A stretch of DNA of 64,000 nucleotides, taken from positions 1 through 64,000 of the forward strand of contig CALLSD010000004.1 in assembly GCA_938014245.1 (NCBI GenBank). The letters run 5' to 3'. Both the position numbers and the translations under genes were made by a program. Shown piece after piece: positions 1-9,587 of this stretch (position 1 is the first letter of the stretch; the number at the start of each line of letters is the position of its first letter). This DNA is from an uncultured Actinomyces sp. (GTDB taxonomy: Bacteria > Actinomycetota > Actinomycetes > Actinomycetales > Actinomycetaceae). Below the pieces are notes generated by a model. The model searched no databases. It saw only the letters and a program-made list of their open reading frames with translations, and had not been told where the DNA came from.

Positions 1-51
1 CTTGACCTTCTCCTTACCATGGAGACGCTCTGCCGACTGAGCTATCGGGGC
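1..51 (-). tRNA. tRNA-Thr (anticodon GGT), cut by window start
   Basis: On the minus strand the gene starts at 51 with the acceptor half GCCCCGA. A D-arm (GCTC/GAGC) follows, then a five-pair anticodon stem TCTCC/GGAGA around the loop ATGGTAA, which gives anticodon GGT. The variable arm, T-arm and 3' acceptor half lie before base 1. It sits 85 bases downstream of tRNA-Tyr on the same strand, so the two are probably co-transcribed away from yajQ. Confidence 0.93.
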
Positions 52-136
52 AACGCCGAGAAGCCTAACTCAAAACGGAACCACAATGCAATTCCTGTGA
101 TTGAGAATGACATCACAACGAGTCTCGAAGAGACCG

Positions 137-218
137 TGGCAGGTGAGGGATTCGAACCCCCGAAGCACGAAGCGTCTGATTTACAGTCAGATCCATTTGG
201 CCGCTCTGGAAACCTGCC
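137..218 (-). tRNA. tRNA-Tyr (anticodon GTA)
   Basis: Complete class II tRNA of 82 bases. The acceptor arms GGCAGGT and ACCTGCC pair. The anticodon arm TCTGA-CTGTAAA-TCAGA reads GTA, there is an extended variable arm, and the T-loop GTTCGAATC is canonical. The discriminator is A. CCA is not encoded, because the next bases are CGG. It precedes the tRNA-Thr gene on the same strand. Confidence 0.96.
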
Positions 219-321
219 ATGCGCCGAAAAAATCGGTGCTGTGGAAGAATAGCAGAATGACCCGGCACTGCGCCAATCAAAGTGACCGAAGTGCGCCATA
301 GTGCACAAAGAAAGGATGATC

Positions 322-825
322 ATGGCAGATTCATCGTTTGACATCGTTTCCAAATTGGACCGCCAGGAAGTCGATAATGCGGTCAATCAAGCCGCAAAAG
401 AGGTCTCAACTCGCTACGATTTCCGCAATGTTGACGCCTCGATTCGACTGGTTGGTGATGCCATCGAAATGGAGGCAAACACCCCTGAGCGCGTCATGGC
501 TATTGTCGACGTCTTGCAGACGAAGCTTATTCGCCGCGGAGTTTCACTTAAAGCGCTTGATCTCAAGGATCGCGAGCCCAAGGCACAGGGCAAGATCTAC
601 CGCCTCGTTGCCCCTCTGCGCGAAGGAATCGAGCAAGATGTTGCGAAGAAGATCACAAAACTGATTCGCGACGAGGGCCCCAAGGGAGTAAAGACACAGA
701 TCCAAGGAGATGAAATCCGTGTTTCTTCCAAGTCTCGCGATGATCTTCAGGCAGTGATCGCTCTTCTCAAGGGCCCTTCCGGAGAAAAGCTTGACGTAGC
801 TCTTCAGTTCGTGAACTATCGCTGA
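322..825 (+). CDS. yajQ: YajQ family nucleotide-binding protein
   Basis: The 167-codon frame ends in a protein of YajQ/UPF0234 type, with the usual beginning MADSSFDIVSK and about the usual family length (E. coli YajQ is about 163 residues). I start at ATG 322 because AAAGAAAGG ends seven bases upstream. The longer frame from GTG 301 has no ribosome-binding site. Family members bind tRNA or nucleotides, and in some species cyclic-di-GMP; the role in this organism is not evident from sequence. It is transcribed alone, divergent from the tRNA-Tyr/Thr pair and convergent with htpX, from which it is separated by a strong hairpin. Cytoplasmic; no membrane segment. Confidence 0.92.
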   Translation: MADSSFDIVSKLDRQEVDNAVNQAAKEVSTRYDFRNVDASIRLVGDAIEMEANTPERVMAIVDVLQTKLIRRGVSLKALDLKDREPKAQGKIYRLVAPLREGIEQDVAKKITKLIRDEGPKGVKTQIQGDEIRVSSKSRDDLQAVIALLKGPSGEKLDVALQFVNYR

Positions 826-848
826 GATTCCTCGAATATCGCAAAGCT

Positions 849-883
849 GTGGGGGCATCTAGCACTGCGCTAGATGCCCCCAC
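849..883. terminator. Bidirectional hairpin between yajQ and htpX
   Basis: A perfect 14-base-pair stem (849-862 pairs with 870-883; arm GTGGGGGCATCTAG) encloses the seven-base loop CACTGCG. It lies between the convergent 3' ends of yajQ and htpX. No clear T-run follows on either strand, so it is an intrinsic-like or transcript-end-protecting hairpin rather than a textbook terminator. Confidence 0.75.
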
Positions 884-951
884 ATACGTCTATTCAGTTG
901 CCGCGCAAGCTTACGCGGCTCAGTTTTACTGACACTGAACAAAGCTTGGCA

Positions 952-1833
952 TTAGTAACCCGCAATCTGCTCGAGGCGTGCGATTCTCTGATCCATCGGC
1001 GGGTGCGTCGAGAAGAGATTACGAATTCCCCCTCCCCTGAAAGGATTGGCAATCATCATCGCCGAAACATTCTGCGTCTGCGGGGTGGCCGCTAGGGGAT
1101 ACTGTGAGTTTCCACTCTCAAGCTTCTTCAATGCAGAAGCGAGCGCCAACGGGTCTTGCGTCAGAAGAGCACCATCTTCATCGGCGTCAAATTCGCGCGT
1201 ACGCGAGAGAGAAAACTGGATGAGTGTCGCAGCAAAAGGCGCAACCAAGGCAAGGACAAGTGAACCAATCACTGCCAGTCCCCCGCCCTCACGATCACGA
1301 CGATTACCACCACCGAAAAACATCAGGAATTGAGCAATCGACGTCACCACACCCGCCATCGCTGCCGCAACGGAGGAGGTCAAAATGTCACGGTTGTAGA
1401 CGTGCATGAGTTCGTGTCCCAGTACTCCACGCAACTCGCGCTCGTTCAGTAGCTGCAGGATTCCCTCCGTGCAGCACACTGCAGCATTAGCAGGGTTACG
1501 TCCTGTCGCAAAAGCATTGGGAGTCATGGTCGGTGCGACCCACAGCGTCGGCATTGGCTGCCCAGCCGTTTGAGAAAGCTCGCGGACAATGCGGTACATA
1601 GCTGGTTGCTGAGCTTCGGTGACCGGGTAGGCGTTCATCGAGCGCAGGGCCATGGTCGCCGAATTCCAATAGGACCACGCCGTCTGAACCAAGCCGATTC
1701 CTGCGAAGATGAAAATCCACACCGCGCGGCCGGTTCCATAGGCGATGCCCGAGCCGATGAGCAAGAGCAGAGCCCACATTCCCCCAAGGAGCAGGGCGGT
1801 CTTGAAACCGTTGTGATAGTGACGCGTGCGCAT
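952..1833 (-). CDS. htpX: Membrane zinc metalloprotease HtpX
   Basis: M48-family membrane protease, 293 residues, which degrades misfolded membrane proteins during envelope stress. Two N-terminal membrane segments (about residues 12-33 and 36-58) precede the catalytic HELMH at 140-144. Glu214 in SRTREFDAD is the likely third zinc ligand, and another hydrophobic stretch lies near 184-208. The ATG at 1833 is preceded by an excellent AAAGGAGG, which fixes the start. The gene follows fprA by 25 bases on the same strand and may be the last gene of the nuo-ispB-fprA transcript. The length is normal for the family. Confidence 0.95.
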   Translation of the reverse strand: MRTRHYHNGFKTALLLGGMWALLLLIGSGIAYGTGRAVWIFIFAGIGLVQTAWSYWNSATMALRSMNAYPVTEAQQPAMYRIVRELSQTAGQPMPTLWVAPTMTPNAFATGRNPANAAVCCTEGILQLLNERELRGVLGHELMHVYNRDILTSSVAAAMAGVVTSIAQFLMFFGGGNRRDREGGGLAVIGSLVLALVAPFAATLIQFSLSRTREFDADEDGALLTQDPLALASALKKLESGNSQYPLAATPQTQNVSAMMIANPFRGGGIRNLFSTHPPMDQRIARLEQIAGY

Positions 1834-1858
1834 AATCCTCCTTTGCGCGGCTTAAGCG

Positions 1859-3361
1859 CTAGATACGGCTGGGACCCGAGTAATCCTCGAAACGCTCGGG
1901 GGCAGAAGGAACTCCCATCTCCCCCATCTGACCAATGAGGTCCTCGTGGACCTGGTCCTTACCCAAAGACACATCGGTCATCGCGCGACGCGAGACAACC
2001 TTGATGCGTTCACGCACGCCGCGGCCACCGGGAAGCTCACCGTACTTCTCACCCAGCGCGGCCTCGTACGCATCAAGAAGCTCCCACCCTTCCCAGGTGG
2101 TGAACTCCACGCCACGCTCACGAAGCAGAGCAACCATGGCCTCGTGACCGACCTCGGAAGAAGTTGCGTGAAGGCGACCAGCCTCCGCGTCCTCGACGAG
2201 GTGAGAAATGGTCTGCTGAGCATCCGACTTCGTCGAACCGATCAGGCCAACGGGGCCACGCCTAATCCAACCGGTTGCGTAAACGCCTTGAACCACCGGA
2301 GCATTGGGATCCTGCGTTGTATCCGAATCGATAACGCGTCCCTCAACGTTGGGGACAACGCCTGCACGCTTGTCGAAAGGAAGCCCCGGAACCGGCGAAG
2401 AATAGTAGCCAATTGCGCGATAAACCGCCTGAACGGGCCAGGTGGTGATGACACCGGTTCCGCGTACGGAACCATCTCCCGTGAGCTCAGTGCGCTCAGT
2501 GCGAATTGCGCTGACGTTTCCGTCCTCATCGGCAAGGATCTCGACCGGCGACTGGAAAAGGTGAATGTGGATGCGGCGCGAAGCAGTGTGCGATTCGGGA
2601 TCTTCCATCGCGTAGTTTGTCAAGGTCTTCACGACCTGACGCTGCTGGTTCGAGGCGCGCAGAGCTTCCTCAGAGCCTTCATCGAAGTCAAAATCATCCT
2701 CGGAGACAATGATGTCAACATCGGGGACGTGTCCCAATTCGCGCAGTTCCAGCGGGGTGAACTTCACCTGCGCGGGGCCGCGACGACCAAAGACATGCAC
2801 ATCCGTGATCGGGTTTTCAGCCAAGCCCTTGGCGACGTTTTCAGGGATCTCAGTGACCAGCATGTCCTCAACGTGCTTGGCTAAGACGCGCGAAACATCC
2901 AGCGCAACATTTCCGACGCCCAGCACGGCAACGGACTTTGCTTCGAGAGGCCAAGTGCGGGGGTAATCCGGATGCCCGTCGTACCAGGAGACGAAATCGG
3001 CAGCGCCGTAGGACTGCGGAAGGTCAACGCCCGGAATATTCAGCGGAGCATCACGATCAGCGCCCGTGGCAATGATGATCGCATCGTAGTGGGCGTGGAG
3101 GTCCTCGATGGTGATATCGCGGCCAACCTCAACGTTACCCAGCAGACGGATATCGCCGCGCTGAAGAATCTTGTAGAGGGCGACGATAATCTGCTTGATT
3201 CGGGGGTGGTCCGGGGCAACGCCGTAGCGCACCAAGCCGTAGGGGGCGGGGAGGCGTTCGAACAGATCGATATTCACGTCCAAACCGGACTTGGACAGAA
3301 TGTCAGATGCATAAATGCCCGCAGGGCCTGCGCCGATAACGGCAACGTTGTAGGTGCTCAC
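1859..3361 (-). CDS. fprA: NADPH-ferredoxin/adrenodoxin-type reductase FprA
   Basis: Flavoprotein of the adrenodoxin-reductase-like FprA family, moving electrons between NADPH and ferredoxin in the cytoplasm. The FAD dinucleotide fold GAGPAG is at residues 10-15. It is followed by the family signature LPAPYGLVRYGVAPDHP, then an NADP-binding GVGNVALDVSR segment near 155-165, and GWIRRGPVGLIG near 375. At 500 residues it is roughly 40 longer than typical mycobacterial FprA; the extra length is mostly C-terminal. The start is GTG 3361 with GAGG eight bases upstream. It lies 91 bases downstream of the polyprenyl synthase gene and just before htpX. Confidence 0.93.
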   Translation of the reverse strand: MSTYNVAVIGAGPAGIYASDILSKSGLDVNIDLFERLPAPYGLVRYGVAPDHPRIKQIIVALYKILQRGDIRLLGNVEVGRDITIEDLHAHYDAIIIATGADRDAPLNIPGVDLPQSYGAADFVSWYDGHPDYPRTWPLEAKSVAVLGVGNVALDVSRVLAKHVEDMLVTEIPENVAKGLAENPITDVHVFGRRGPAQVKFTPLELRELGHVPDVDIIVSEDDFDFDEGSEEALRASNQQRQVVKTLTNYAMEDPESHTASRRIHIHLFQSPVEILADEDGNVSAIRTERTELTGDGSVRGTGVITTWPVQAVYRAIGYYSSPVPGLPFDKRAGVVPNVEGRVIDSDTTQDPNAPVVQGVYATGWIRRGPVGLIGSTKSDAQQTISHLVEDAEAGRLHATSSEVGHEAMVALLRERGVEFTTWEGWELLDAYEAALGEKYGELPGGRGVRERIKVVSRRAMTDVSLGKDQVHEDLIGQMGEMGVPSAPERFEDYSGPSRI

Positions 3362-3452
3362 GCGTGATCCTCTTCTCCGGCTGCGCCCACGCGCAGCCCC
3401 TTATCCTGCTCCAATCCTACAATCACACGACCTCAGGAGCAGCCGAGGGGAC

Positions 3453-4463
3453 TTAGGCGACGCGATCGACCATCAAGTGCGCGAAGGCAATAAGCGCCTG
3501 CTTTGCTTCACCCTCGGGAAGATCGGCGATGCATTCCAATGCGCTTTCGCACCACTCATGAGCAAGCTCACGCGTCTGGGTGACGACCTGATGCTCACGC
3601 AGCCGCGCAACCACAGCAGCCAAGGCCTCGTCCGAGGACAAATCCCCACCCAGCATCGACAAGATCTTCTGACCTTCAGGATCCAGATTGCCGTTGGACT
3701 GCGAGCGGCGAAGCAGCAGCACGGGAAGGGTATCCACACCTTCACGAAGATCCGTTCCCGGGGTCTTTCCCGACTGCCCTTCGGCGGGCCCAAGATCGAT
3801 GACATCATCTGCGATCTGGAAGGCAACGCCCAGGCGTTCTCCGAACTGCGTGAGCGCTTCGATGGTCGCTTCATCTGCGCCCGCATGCATCGCACCGAAG
3901 GCAGCAGCCGATGCCACCAAGGAACCAGTCTTATCGGCAAGAACCTGGATATAGAAAGTCAGGGGTTCATCGCCCTCTTCGGGACCGAAAGTCTCATTGA
4001 GCTGGCCCATGCACAGGCGCTCGAAAGTGATGGCGTGGTGGCGAACCGTTTCATCACCCAAAGTCGCGATCATCGCAGAGGCGCGAGCGAAAAGAATATC
4101 GCCGGCCAAGATCGCGCGATTATTCCCCCACAGGTGTTGAGCGGAAGGAACTCCGCGACGGGTGGGAGCAGAATCCATGACATCGTCGTGGTAGAGCGAG
4201 GCCAAGTGCGTGAGTTCAATGCCCGTTGCTGCGGTGAGGACCTCATCGCTCAGAGCGCGCTGGGGGTCGCCGAATTGAGCTGCAACCAGCGTGAGCAAGG
4301 GACGCATACGCTTGCCACCGGCCTCGGCCAAGTGAGACGTCAATTCTGTAACCAGGTCCCGAGAGTGGGACACGGCCTGGTGCAAACGGTCCTCAACGGC
4401 CTCGAGGCCCGGAAGAATTCGGGCCTCGAGATCAGGAACGTGTAAATCGATTACGGCGCTCAC
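3453..4463 (-). CDS. Long-chain polyprenyl diphosphate synthase
   Basis: Trans-isoprenyl diphosphate synthase of 336 residues that elongates allylic diphosphates with isopentenyl diphosphate. The two aspartate-rich motifs are clear: DDVMD at 93-97 and DDVID at 219-223. GGKRMRP at 49-55 binds the diphosphate. I choose GTG 4463 because it overlaps the nuoN stop as GTGA, which suggests translational coupling. An upstream ATG at 4544 would add 27 residues that look like nuoN read out of frame. Its place straight after nuoN makes the menaquinone side chain the likely product. Chain length cannot be decided from the sequence, so I give no symbol (ispB/hepT type). Confidence 0.92.
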   Translation of the reverse strand: MSAVIDLHVPDLEARILPGLEAVEDRLHQAVSHSRDLVTELTSHLAEAGGKRMRPLLTLVAAQFGDPQRALSDEVLTAATGIELTHLASLYHDDVMDSAPTRRGVPSAQHLWGNNRAILAGDILFARASAMIATLGDETVRHHAITFERLCMGQLNETFGPEEGDEPLTFYIQVLADKTGSLVASAAAFGAMHAGADEATIEALTQFGERLGVAFQIADDVIDLGPAEGQSGKTPGTDLREGVDTLPVLLLRRSQSNGNLDPEGQKILSMLGGDLSSDEALAAVVARLREHQVVTQTRELAHEWCESALECIADLPEGEAKQALIAFAHLMVDRVA

Positions 4464-6031
4464 GGGAGAAGCACAACCACCTGATTGAGTAGAGACAGAA
4501 CCGGACTCGGGAAGAGCCCAAGGGCAATCGTACCCACAGCACACACGGTGATCGCAACACCAGCGAAACCTTCAGAGCGAACGACCTCGACGTCCTCACG
4601 CGGCTGCATGAAGAACATCACGCGAACCAGACGGAAGTAGAAGAATGCCGTGACAGCCGAGCAGGCAAGCGCAAGCGCGACCAGCCAGACGTATCCACCC
4701 GCGAAAGCATCCGAGAAGACGACGAACTTCGCAATGAAGCCGCCTGTGAAAGGAATACCCGCAAAGGAGAGCAGGAAGATCAGCATTGCCGAGGCCAAGC
4801 CGGGGTTGGTCTTCCCCAATCCTGCCCAGCGGCGCAGATCCGTCACTTCACCGCCGATATTTCCCTCGCTGTCACTGGAGCGAACAAGGGTGATCACACC
4901 GAAGGCTCCAACGGTCGCCACCGCGTAGGCCAGAACATAGAAGAGCACGTGACCTGCCGAGTAGCGAACCAGCGAGAGAACACCCAAGAGGATGAAGCCC
5001 GCGTGAGCAATCGACGAGTAGGCAAGCATGCGCTTGACATCCATCTGCACGAGGCCAGCGAAAGTTCCAACCAACATCGTCAAGACGATGACAACGATCA
5101 TGATCGGAATCAGGCTCCACTGCAGGGGAGCTGCGACGACCTGGAAGAAACGAAGCATCGCACCGAAAGCTGCGAGCTTAACCGCAGCGGCCATGAAGCC
5201 CGTCACGGGAGTCGGAGCACCGGTGTAAACATCGGGAGTCCACGCATGGAAGGGAGCGGCGCCGACCTTGAAGAGCAAGCCGACCATCACCATGACAGTG
5301 CCCATGAGCAAGAGCACGTGCATTCCAGCCGTCTGCGGAGTCGCGGTAGCTGCATCAGAGATGAGGAGCGAACCCGAGTAACCGTAGAGGAAAGCAGAAC
5401 CCATGAGCATGAAGCCCGAGGAGAACGCACCAAGAATGAAGTACTTCAGCGCAGCTTCCTGCGAGAGCTGACGGCGCCGACGCGCGGTCGCAGCCAGGAT
5501 GTACAAAGGAAGAGACATCACTTCCAGAGCAACGAAGAGCGCAATATAGGAATTCGCTGCCGGGAAGATCATCATGCCGCCGGTCGAGAAAAGAACCAGA
5601 GCGAACATCTCGGAACGCTGGTAGCCCTTCGCGTCCGAACGTTCCTCATCGGAAGAACCCGGGCGGTCCGAAGGCTGTCCAGCAAAGGCACCGTCACCAG
5701 CCTCGGAACGGTCCGCAATGACAAGGACCGCAAAGAAGGCAATCAGGACAAGGATGCCCTGCGCGGCGATCGTCAGAGGATCGTCAATGTACTCCCCCAG
5801 TGACGAGGGGGTCACTGTCACCACTGCCCAGCGCATGACCAGGGCAACTGCTGAAGCAATGAGCGCAACAAGAGCGATTCCAATGACGCTCGAGCGGCGC
5901 GCACGCACCGGCACGAAAGACTCAGCGAGAACCGCGAGGATACCGCCACCAAGGACGCACAGGATGGGCGCAAGTGCAGCCCAGGAAATCTCGGGGACCG
6001 TGAACGTCACGGCTGTTGCCACAGAATTCAC
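4460..6031 (-). CDS. nuoN: NADH-quinone oxidoreductase subunit N
   Basis: Antiporter-like membrane subunit of complex I, 523 residues, with the proton-translocating core around residues 160-420 (many hydrophobic helices, FKVGAAPFHAWTPDVY and the QMDVKRMLAYSSIAHAGF region). GTG 6031 overlaps the nuoM stop (GTGA), and GGGAG lies seven bases upstream. A charged, low-complexity loop at about 110-140 (rich in D, E, S, G) interrupts the N-terminal membrane part; it is probably a surface loop of this lineage. It is the last nuo gene, overlapping the polyprenyl synthase gene. Confidence 0.97.
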   Translation of the reverse strand: MNSVATAVTFTVPEISWAALAPILCVLGGGILAVLAESFVPVRARRSSVIGIALVALIASAVALVMRWAVVTVTPSSLGEYIDDPLTIAAQGILVLIAFFAVLVIADRSEAGDGAFAGQPSDRPGSSDEERSDAKGYQRSEMFALVLFSTGGMMIFPAANSYIALFVALEVMSLPLYILAATARRRRQLSQEAALKYFILGAFSSGFMLMGSAFLYGYSGSLLISDAATATPQTAGMHVLLLMGTVMVMVGLLFKVGAAPFHAWTPDVYTGAPTPVTGFMAAAVKLAAFGAMLRFFQVVAAPLQWSLIPIMIVVIVLTMLVGTFAGLVQMDVKRMLAYSSIAHAGFILLGVLSLVRYSAGHVLFYVLAYAVATVGAFGVITLVRSSDSEGNIGGEVTDLRRWAGLGKTNPGLASAMLIFLLSFAGIPFTGGFIAKFVVFSDAFAGGYVWLVALALACSAVTAFFYFRLVRVMFFMQPREDVEVVRSEGFAGVAITVCAVGTIALGLFPSPVLSLLNQVVVLLP

Positions 6032-7584
6032 TGTGCGCTCCCTTCACTCAAAACTGCACTTGCAGCGGTCATCAACTGTTCGCCCTGCGTCGCAATCGGC
6101 GTCAGAGCAGAAACCAGCGGCGCCGCCCAGATACCCAAGACGAGCATCGCAATGACCAGCGGGGTCATAACGGTCTTCTCACGTCCATTCAGATCAGCAA
6201 TCTGATCCTTTCCAGTTCGCGGCGGACCGGTGAAGACCCGCTGGTAAGGCATCAGCATGTACAGCGCGGCCAGAATTACGCCGAGTACTGCGAAGAGCGC
6301 GAGCATCGTCGAGACCTTCCACGTTCCCATGAGAACCAGGTACTCGGGGACGAATCCGGACAGGCCGGGAAGCGCGACCGAAGCCAGACCCGAGAAGAGC
6401 CACAAGCCTGCTAGGACCGGGCTCACGCGCTGCATACCGCCGTACTCGCGCATGTCTTGGGTGCCGCCTCGTGCGGAAAGCCAACCGGAAAGGAGGAACA
6501 TCGCTGCGATCGACACACCGTGAGCGACCATGTAAACCATGGCGCCGGTCAGTGCGATCTGCGAGCCGATGAAGATACCGAGGACCATGAAGCCGAAGTG
6601 CGAAACCGAGGTGTAGGAGACCAGACGCATGATGTCGTTTTGTCCGATGGCAGCCAGGCCACCCCACAAAATCGAGGCCACCGCGAAGGCGCAGATCCAC
6701 CACTGTAGGCTGGCCGCTCCGAGCGGGAACAAGCGCAAGCACAGGGTGATCATGCCGAAGGTTCCGACCTTATCGAGAACGCCAACGAGAAGCACCGAGG
6801 TGCCCGGACGAGCATTCTGAGCAGTATCAGGAAGCCAGGTGTGAACCGGGACCATGGGGGCCTTAATCGCGAAGGCAATGAAGAAGGTCAGGAAGAGACC
6901 GACCTGAATTCCCACGGGAAGGTTCACCGTCCCCGAAGCGAGCGAATCGAGGCGGAAGAGGGTATCTCCACGGCGAGCAGCCAGCGCCCAGATGGCAACG
7001 AGGCCGCCGAGCATCACCAGTCCACCGGCCAGAGAGAAGAGAAGGAACTTCATCGCAGCACGCTGACGAGCCTTCTTTTCACCGACTCCGTAACGACCGA
7101 TCATGACGAAGAGTGGAACGAGCATTCCTTCGAAGGCCAGGTAGAAGAGCAGGACATCGGAAGCCGCAAAGATCAGCACCATGAAGGCTTCAAGAAGCAG
7201 CACCCATCCGAAATAAGCCCCTGCCTTTGCCTCGTCTTCATCGTCGTTCCAGCCGGCCAGTACGACCAGGGGAACCAAGGCGACAGCAAGAAGAATCATC
7301 ACTGCGCCCAGTGCATTCACGGCCACCGCCCAACTCAGGCCGATCTGGGGAATCCAGGAGTAGGCCTCGGAAAGCTGATAGCTGGAAGACGACGACCAAT
7401 CGAAGGCGCTGACAAACGCCACGATGGCCGCCGCAAGTTCACACACCGACAAGATCAGGGCGAAGGTACGCCCGGCGCGACGCAGGGCGGGGACCATCGC
7501 AAGCATCAAGGCACCCAGCGCGGGAAGCGCGACAAGAATCGACAGCCACGGAAGTGGCGCGCTGGTCATTTGAGAAATCTGCAT
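6028..7584 (-). CDS. nuoM: NADH-quinone oxidoreductase subunit M
   Basis: Antiporter-like proton-pumping subunit of complex I, 518 residues. The conserved helices include LFVMIGRYG, FAIKAPMVPVHTWLPD and QNDIMRLVSYTSVSHFGFM. The start is ATG 7584, since GAGGAAG lies eight bases upstream and is part of the nuoL stop context TGAGGAAG. An in-frame start 16 codons earlier would overlap nuoL and has no ribosome site. It ends by overlapping the nuoN start by four bases. Membrane protein of normal length. Confidence 0.96.
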   Translation of the reverse strand: MQISQMTSAPLPWLSILVALPALGALMLAMVPALRRAGRTFALILSVCELAAAIVAFVSAFDWSSSSSYQLSEAYSWIPQIGLSWAVAVNALGAVMILLAVALVPLVVLAGWNDDEDEAKAGAYFGWVLLLEAFMVLIFAASDVLLFYLAFEGMLVPLFVMIGRYGVGEKKARQRAAMKFLLFSLAGGLVMLGGLVAIWALAARRGDTLFRLDSLASGTVNLPVGIQVGLFLTFFIAFAIKAPMVPVHTWLPDTAQNARPGTSVLLVGVLDKVGTFGMITLCLRLFPLGAASLQWWICAFAVASILWGGLAAIGQNDIMRLVSYTSVSHFGFMVLGIFIGSQIALTGAMVYMVAHGVSIAAMFLLSGWLSARGGTQDMREYGGMQRVSPVLAGLWLFSGLASVALPGLSGFVPEYLVLMGTWKVSTMLALFAVLGVILAALYMLMPYQRVFTGPPRTGKDQIADLNGREKTVMTPLVIAMLVLGIWAAPLVSALTPIATQGEQLMTAASAVLSEGSAQ

Positions 7585-7597
7585 AACTCTTACTTCC

Positions 7598-9574
7598 TCA
7601 CAGCGTGAATGCCAAGACGGCGGCCAGGGCAAGGACTACCCCGCCAAGAATGTAGGAGGCATAGGTACGAACGCGTCCGGACTGGGTAGCACCCACCGCG
7701 CGTCCAGCACCCGCTGATGCCTTTTCCACCACGTGAACGATGCCGTCAATCGCCTTGTCATCGCCAAGAGTTGCGGCCTTTACCAGGGCAATACCCGGAG
7801 TCATGAAGAGTGCCTCATTCACCGAATCCTGGTAGAGATCCTGGCGAGCAGCACGCGTGAGCGCATTACCCGCAGGAATTGCGGTGGGAACCTCACGACG
7901 TCCGTACATCATCCACGCAAGGCCAGCGCCCGCAAGCACCAGAAGCAAGGTGACGACCTGAATTGCGATTTCTGGGGCAACGGGATGAGCGTGCTCAACC
8001 TCGCCCAGCGAAGGCTGGAGCCACGTCGTAAAAGCGTTTCCGATTGAGAGAACTCCACCGATAGCGGCGGCCGCGATCGCCAGAATGATCATCGGGACGG
8101 TCATCAAAGGAGAGGATTCGTGCGGATGCACGCCCGAGCCTTCAGCTTCGGTCGTCCAACGAGCGGTGCCGTGGAAGGTCATGAAGAACAGTCGCGACAT
8201 GTAGAAGGCGGTGATTCCAGCGCCAACCATGGTGACGATGCCGAAGACCCAACCGGCCCAGACGGCCTCGTGGCCCGCAAAGGTGGTAGCGCCGAAAGCC
8301 GCTTCGATGATCTTGTCCTTGGAGAAGAATCCCGAGAAGGGCGGAACGCCCAAGATCGCAAGCCAGCCGAATGCGAAGGTGATCCACGTGACCTTCATGG
8401 CGGTGCGCAGGGCTCCGAAGCGACGCATATTGACTTGGTCGTTCATGCCGTGCATGACCGAACCCGCGCCAAGGAACATGAGGGCCTTGAAGAAGCCGTG
8501 GGTGAAGAGGTGGAAGATCGCGAAGGCCCAACCGATGGGGCCAAGACCTGCACCGAGCATCATGTAGCCGATCTGGCTCATAGTGGATGCTGCGAGCACC
8601 TTCTTCATATCGTCCTTCGCGCAGCCGACGATCGCACCGAAGAGCAGTGTGATCGCACCGACGATAACAACCGCGGTCGCAGCAACGGGCGAAGCCTGGA
8701 AGATCGCACCCGAGCGAACAATCAGGTAGACACCGGCGGTGACCATCGTTGCCGCGTGGATAAGTGCGGAGACGGGAGTCGGGCCAGCCATCGCATCGCC
8801 GAGCCACGCCTGCAACGGGAACTGAGCGGACTTACCGCAAGCACCCACCAGGAGGAAGAAACCAATGATGGTTGCTTGCACCGGTGAGATCGAGACGACC
8901 ATCGAGTTGACCTTCTCCATGTTGACGGTCGAGAAATTCGCGACCATTGCCATCATGGCGATAAGCAGGCCCATATCGCCCACTCGGTTCATAACGAAGG
9001 CCTTCTTTGCAGCAACCGCATTGGCGGGAACGTGGTTCCAGAATCCAATGAGGAGGTACGAGGCCAAGCCCACGCCTTCCCAGCCGACGAAGAGACCCGC
9101 GTAGGAGTCCGCCAGAACCAGGATGAGCATCGCGGCGATGAAGAGGTTGAGGTAGGCGAAGAAGCGACGACGATCCGTGTCGTGCTCCATGTACGCGATC
9201 GCGTAGACGTGGATGAGGGAGCCAACGAAGGTGACCAGCATGACGAAGGTCATCGACAGCGGGTCGAGCATCAATCCGAAGTCAACGGAGAAGTCTCCCG
9301 CGGGAATCCACGAGAACAGGGGAAGCGCGATTCGCTGTCCTTGAGCGGGGAGGGAGAGCATTGTGGCGATAACCGCCACGCCCACCGCGAAGGACGCCCA
9401 CGATGCCACGGTTGCCAGCAGGTGACCCCAGCGGTCGCTGCGGCGTCCCAGCACAAGAAGAATCGCACTGGAGGCAGCTGGAATTGCGATCATCAGCCAA
9501 GCCCAGGAGAAGACTCCCGTAGCCTCGACTGGAGCTGCAGCTTGGGCCACAGCATTCAGCAGTGTAAAGGTCAT
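7598..9574 (-). CDS. nuoL: NADH-quinone oxidoreductase subunit L
   Basis: Largest antiporter-like subunit of complex I, 658 residues. It has the ND5-type core (WEGVGLASYLLIGFW, AMAGPTPVSALIHAATMVTAGVY, KDDMKKVLAASTMSQIGYM), and the C-terminal part should carry the lateral helix. The stop codon of nuoK opens a TGAGGAG ribosome site that serves ATG 9574. The same arrangement recurs at the nuoL/nuoM junction. Length and gene order match actinobacterial complex I. Confidence 0.97.
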   Translation of the reverse strand: MTFTLLNAVAQAAAPVEATGVFSWAWLMIAIPAASSAILLVLGRRSDRWGHLLATVASWASFAVGVAVIATMLSLPAQGQRIALPLFSWIPAGDFSVDFGLMLDPLSMTFVMLVTFVGSLIHVYAIAYMEHDTDRRRFFAYLNLFIAAMLILVLADSYAGLFVGWEGVGLASYLLIGFWNHVPANAVAAKKAFVMNRVGDMGLLIAMMAMVANFSTVNMEKVNSMVVSISPVQATIIGFFLLVGACGKSAQFPLQAWLGDAMAGPTPVSALIHAATMVTAGVYLIVRSGAIFQASPVAATAVVIVGAITLLFGAIVGCAKDDMKKVLAASTMSQIGYMMLGAGLGPIGWAFAIFHLFTHGFFKALMFLGAGSVMHGMNDQVNMRRFGALRTAMKVTWITFAFGWLAILGVPPFSGFFSKDKIIEAAFGATTFAGHEAVWAGWVFGIVTMVGAGITAFYMSRLFFMTFHGTARWTTEAEGSGVHPHESSPLMTVPMIILAIAAAAIGGVLSIGNAFTTWLQPSLGEVEHAHPVAPEIAIQVVTLLLVLAGAGLAWMMYGRREVPTAIPAGNALTRAARQDLYQDSVNEALFMTPGIALVKAATLGDDKAIDGIVHVVEKASAGAGRAVGATQSGRVRTYASYILGGVVLALAAVLAFTL

Positions 9575-9587
9575 TCCGGCTTACTCC

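Noticed and set aside
3379..3398. Hairpin GGCTGCG/CGCAGCC between fprA and the polyprenyl synthase gene
   Set aside because: Only seven base pairs, no T-run, and it is just upstream of the fprA ribosome site; too weak to call a terminator.
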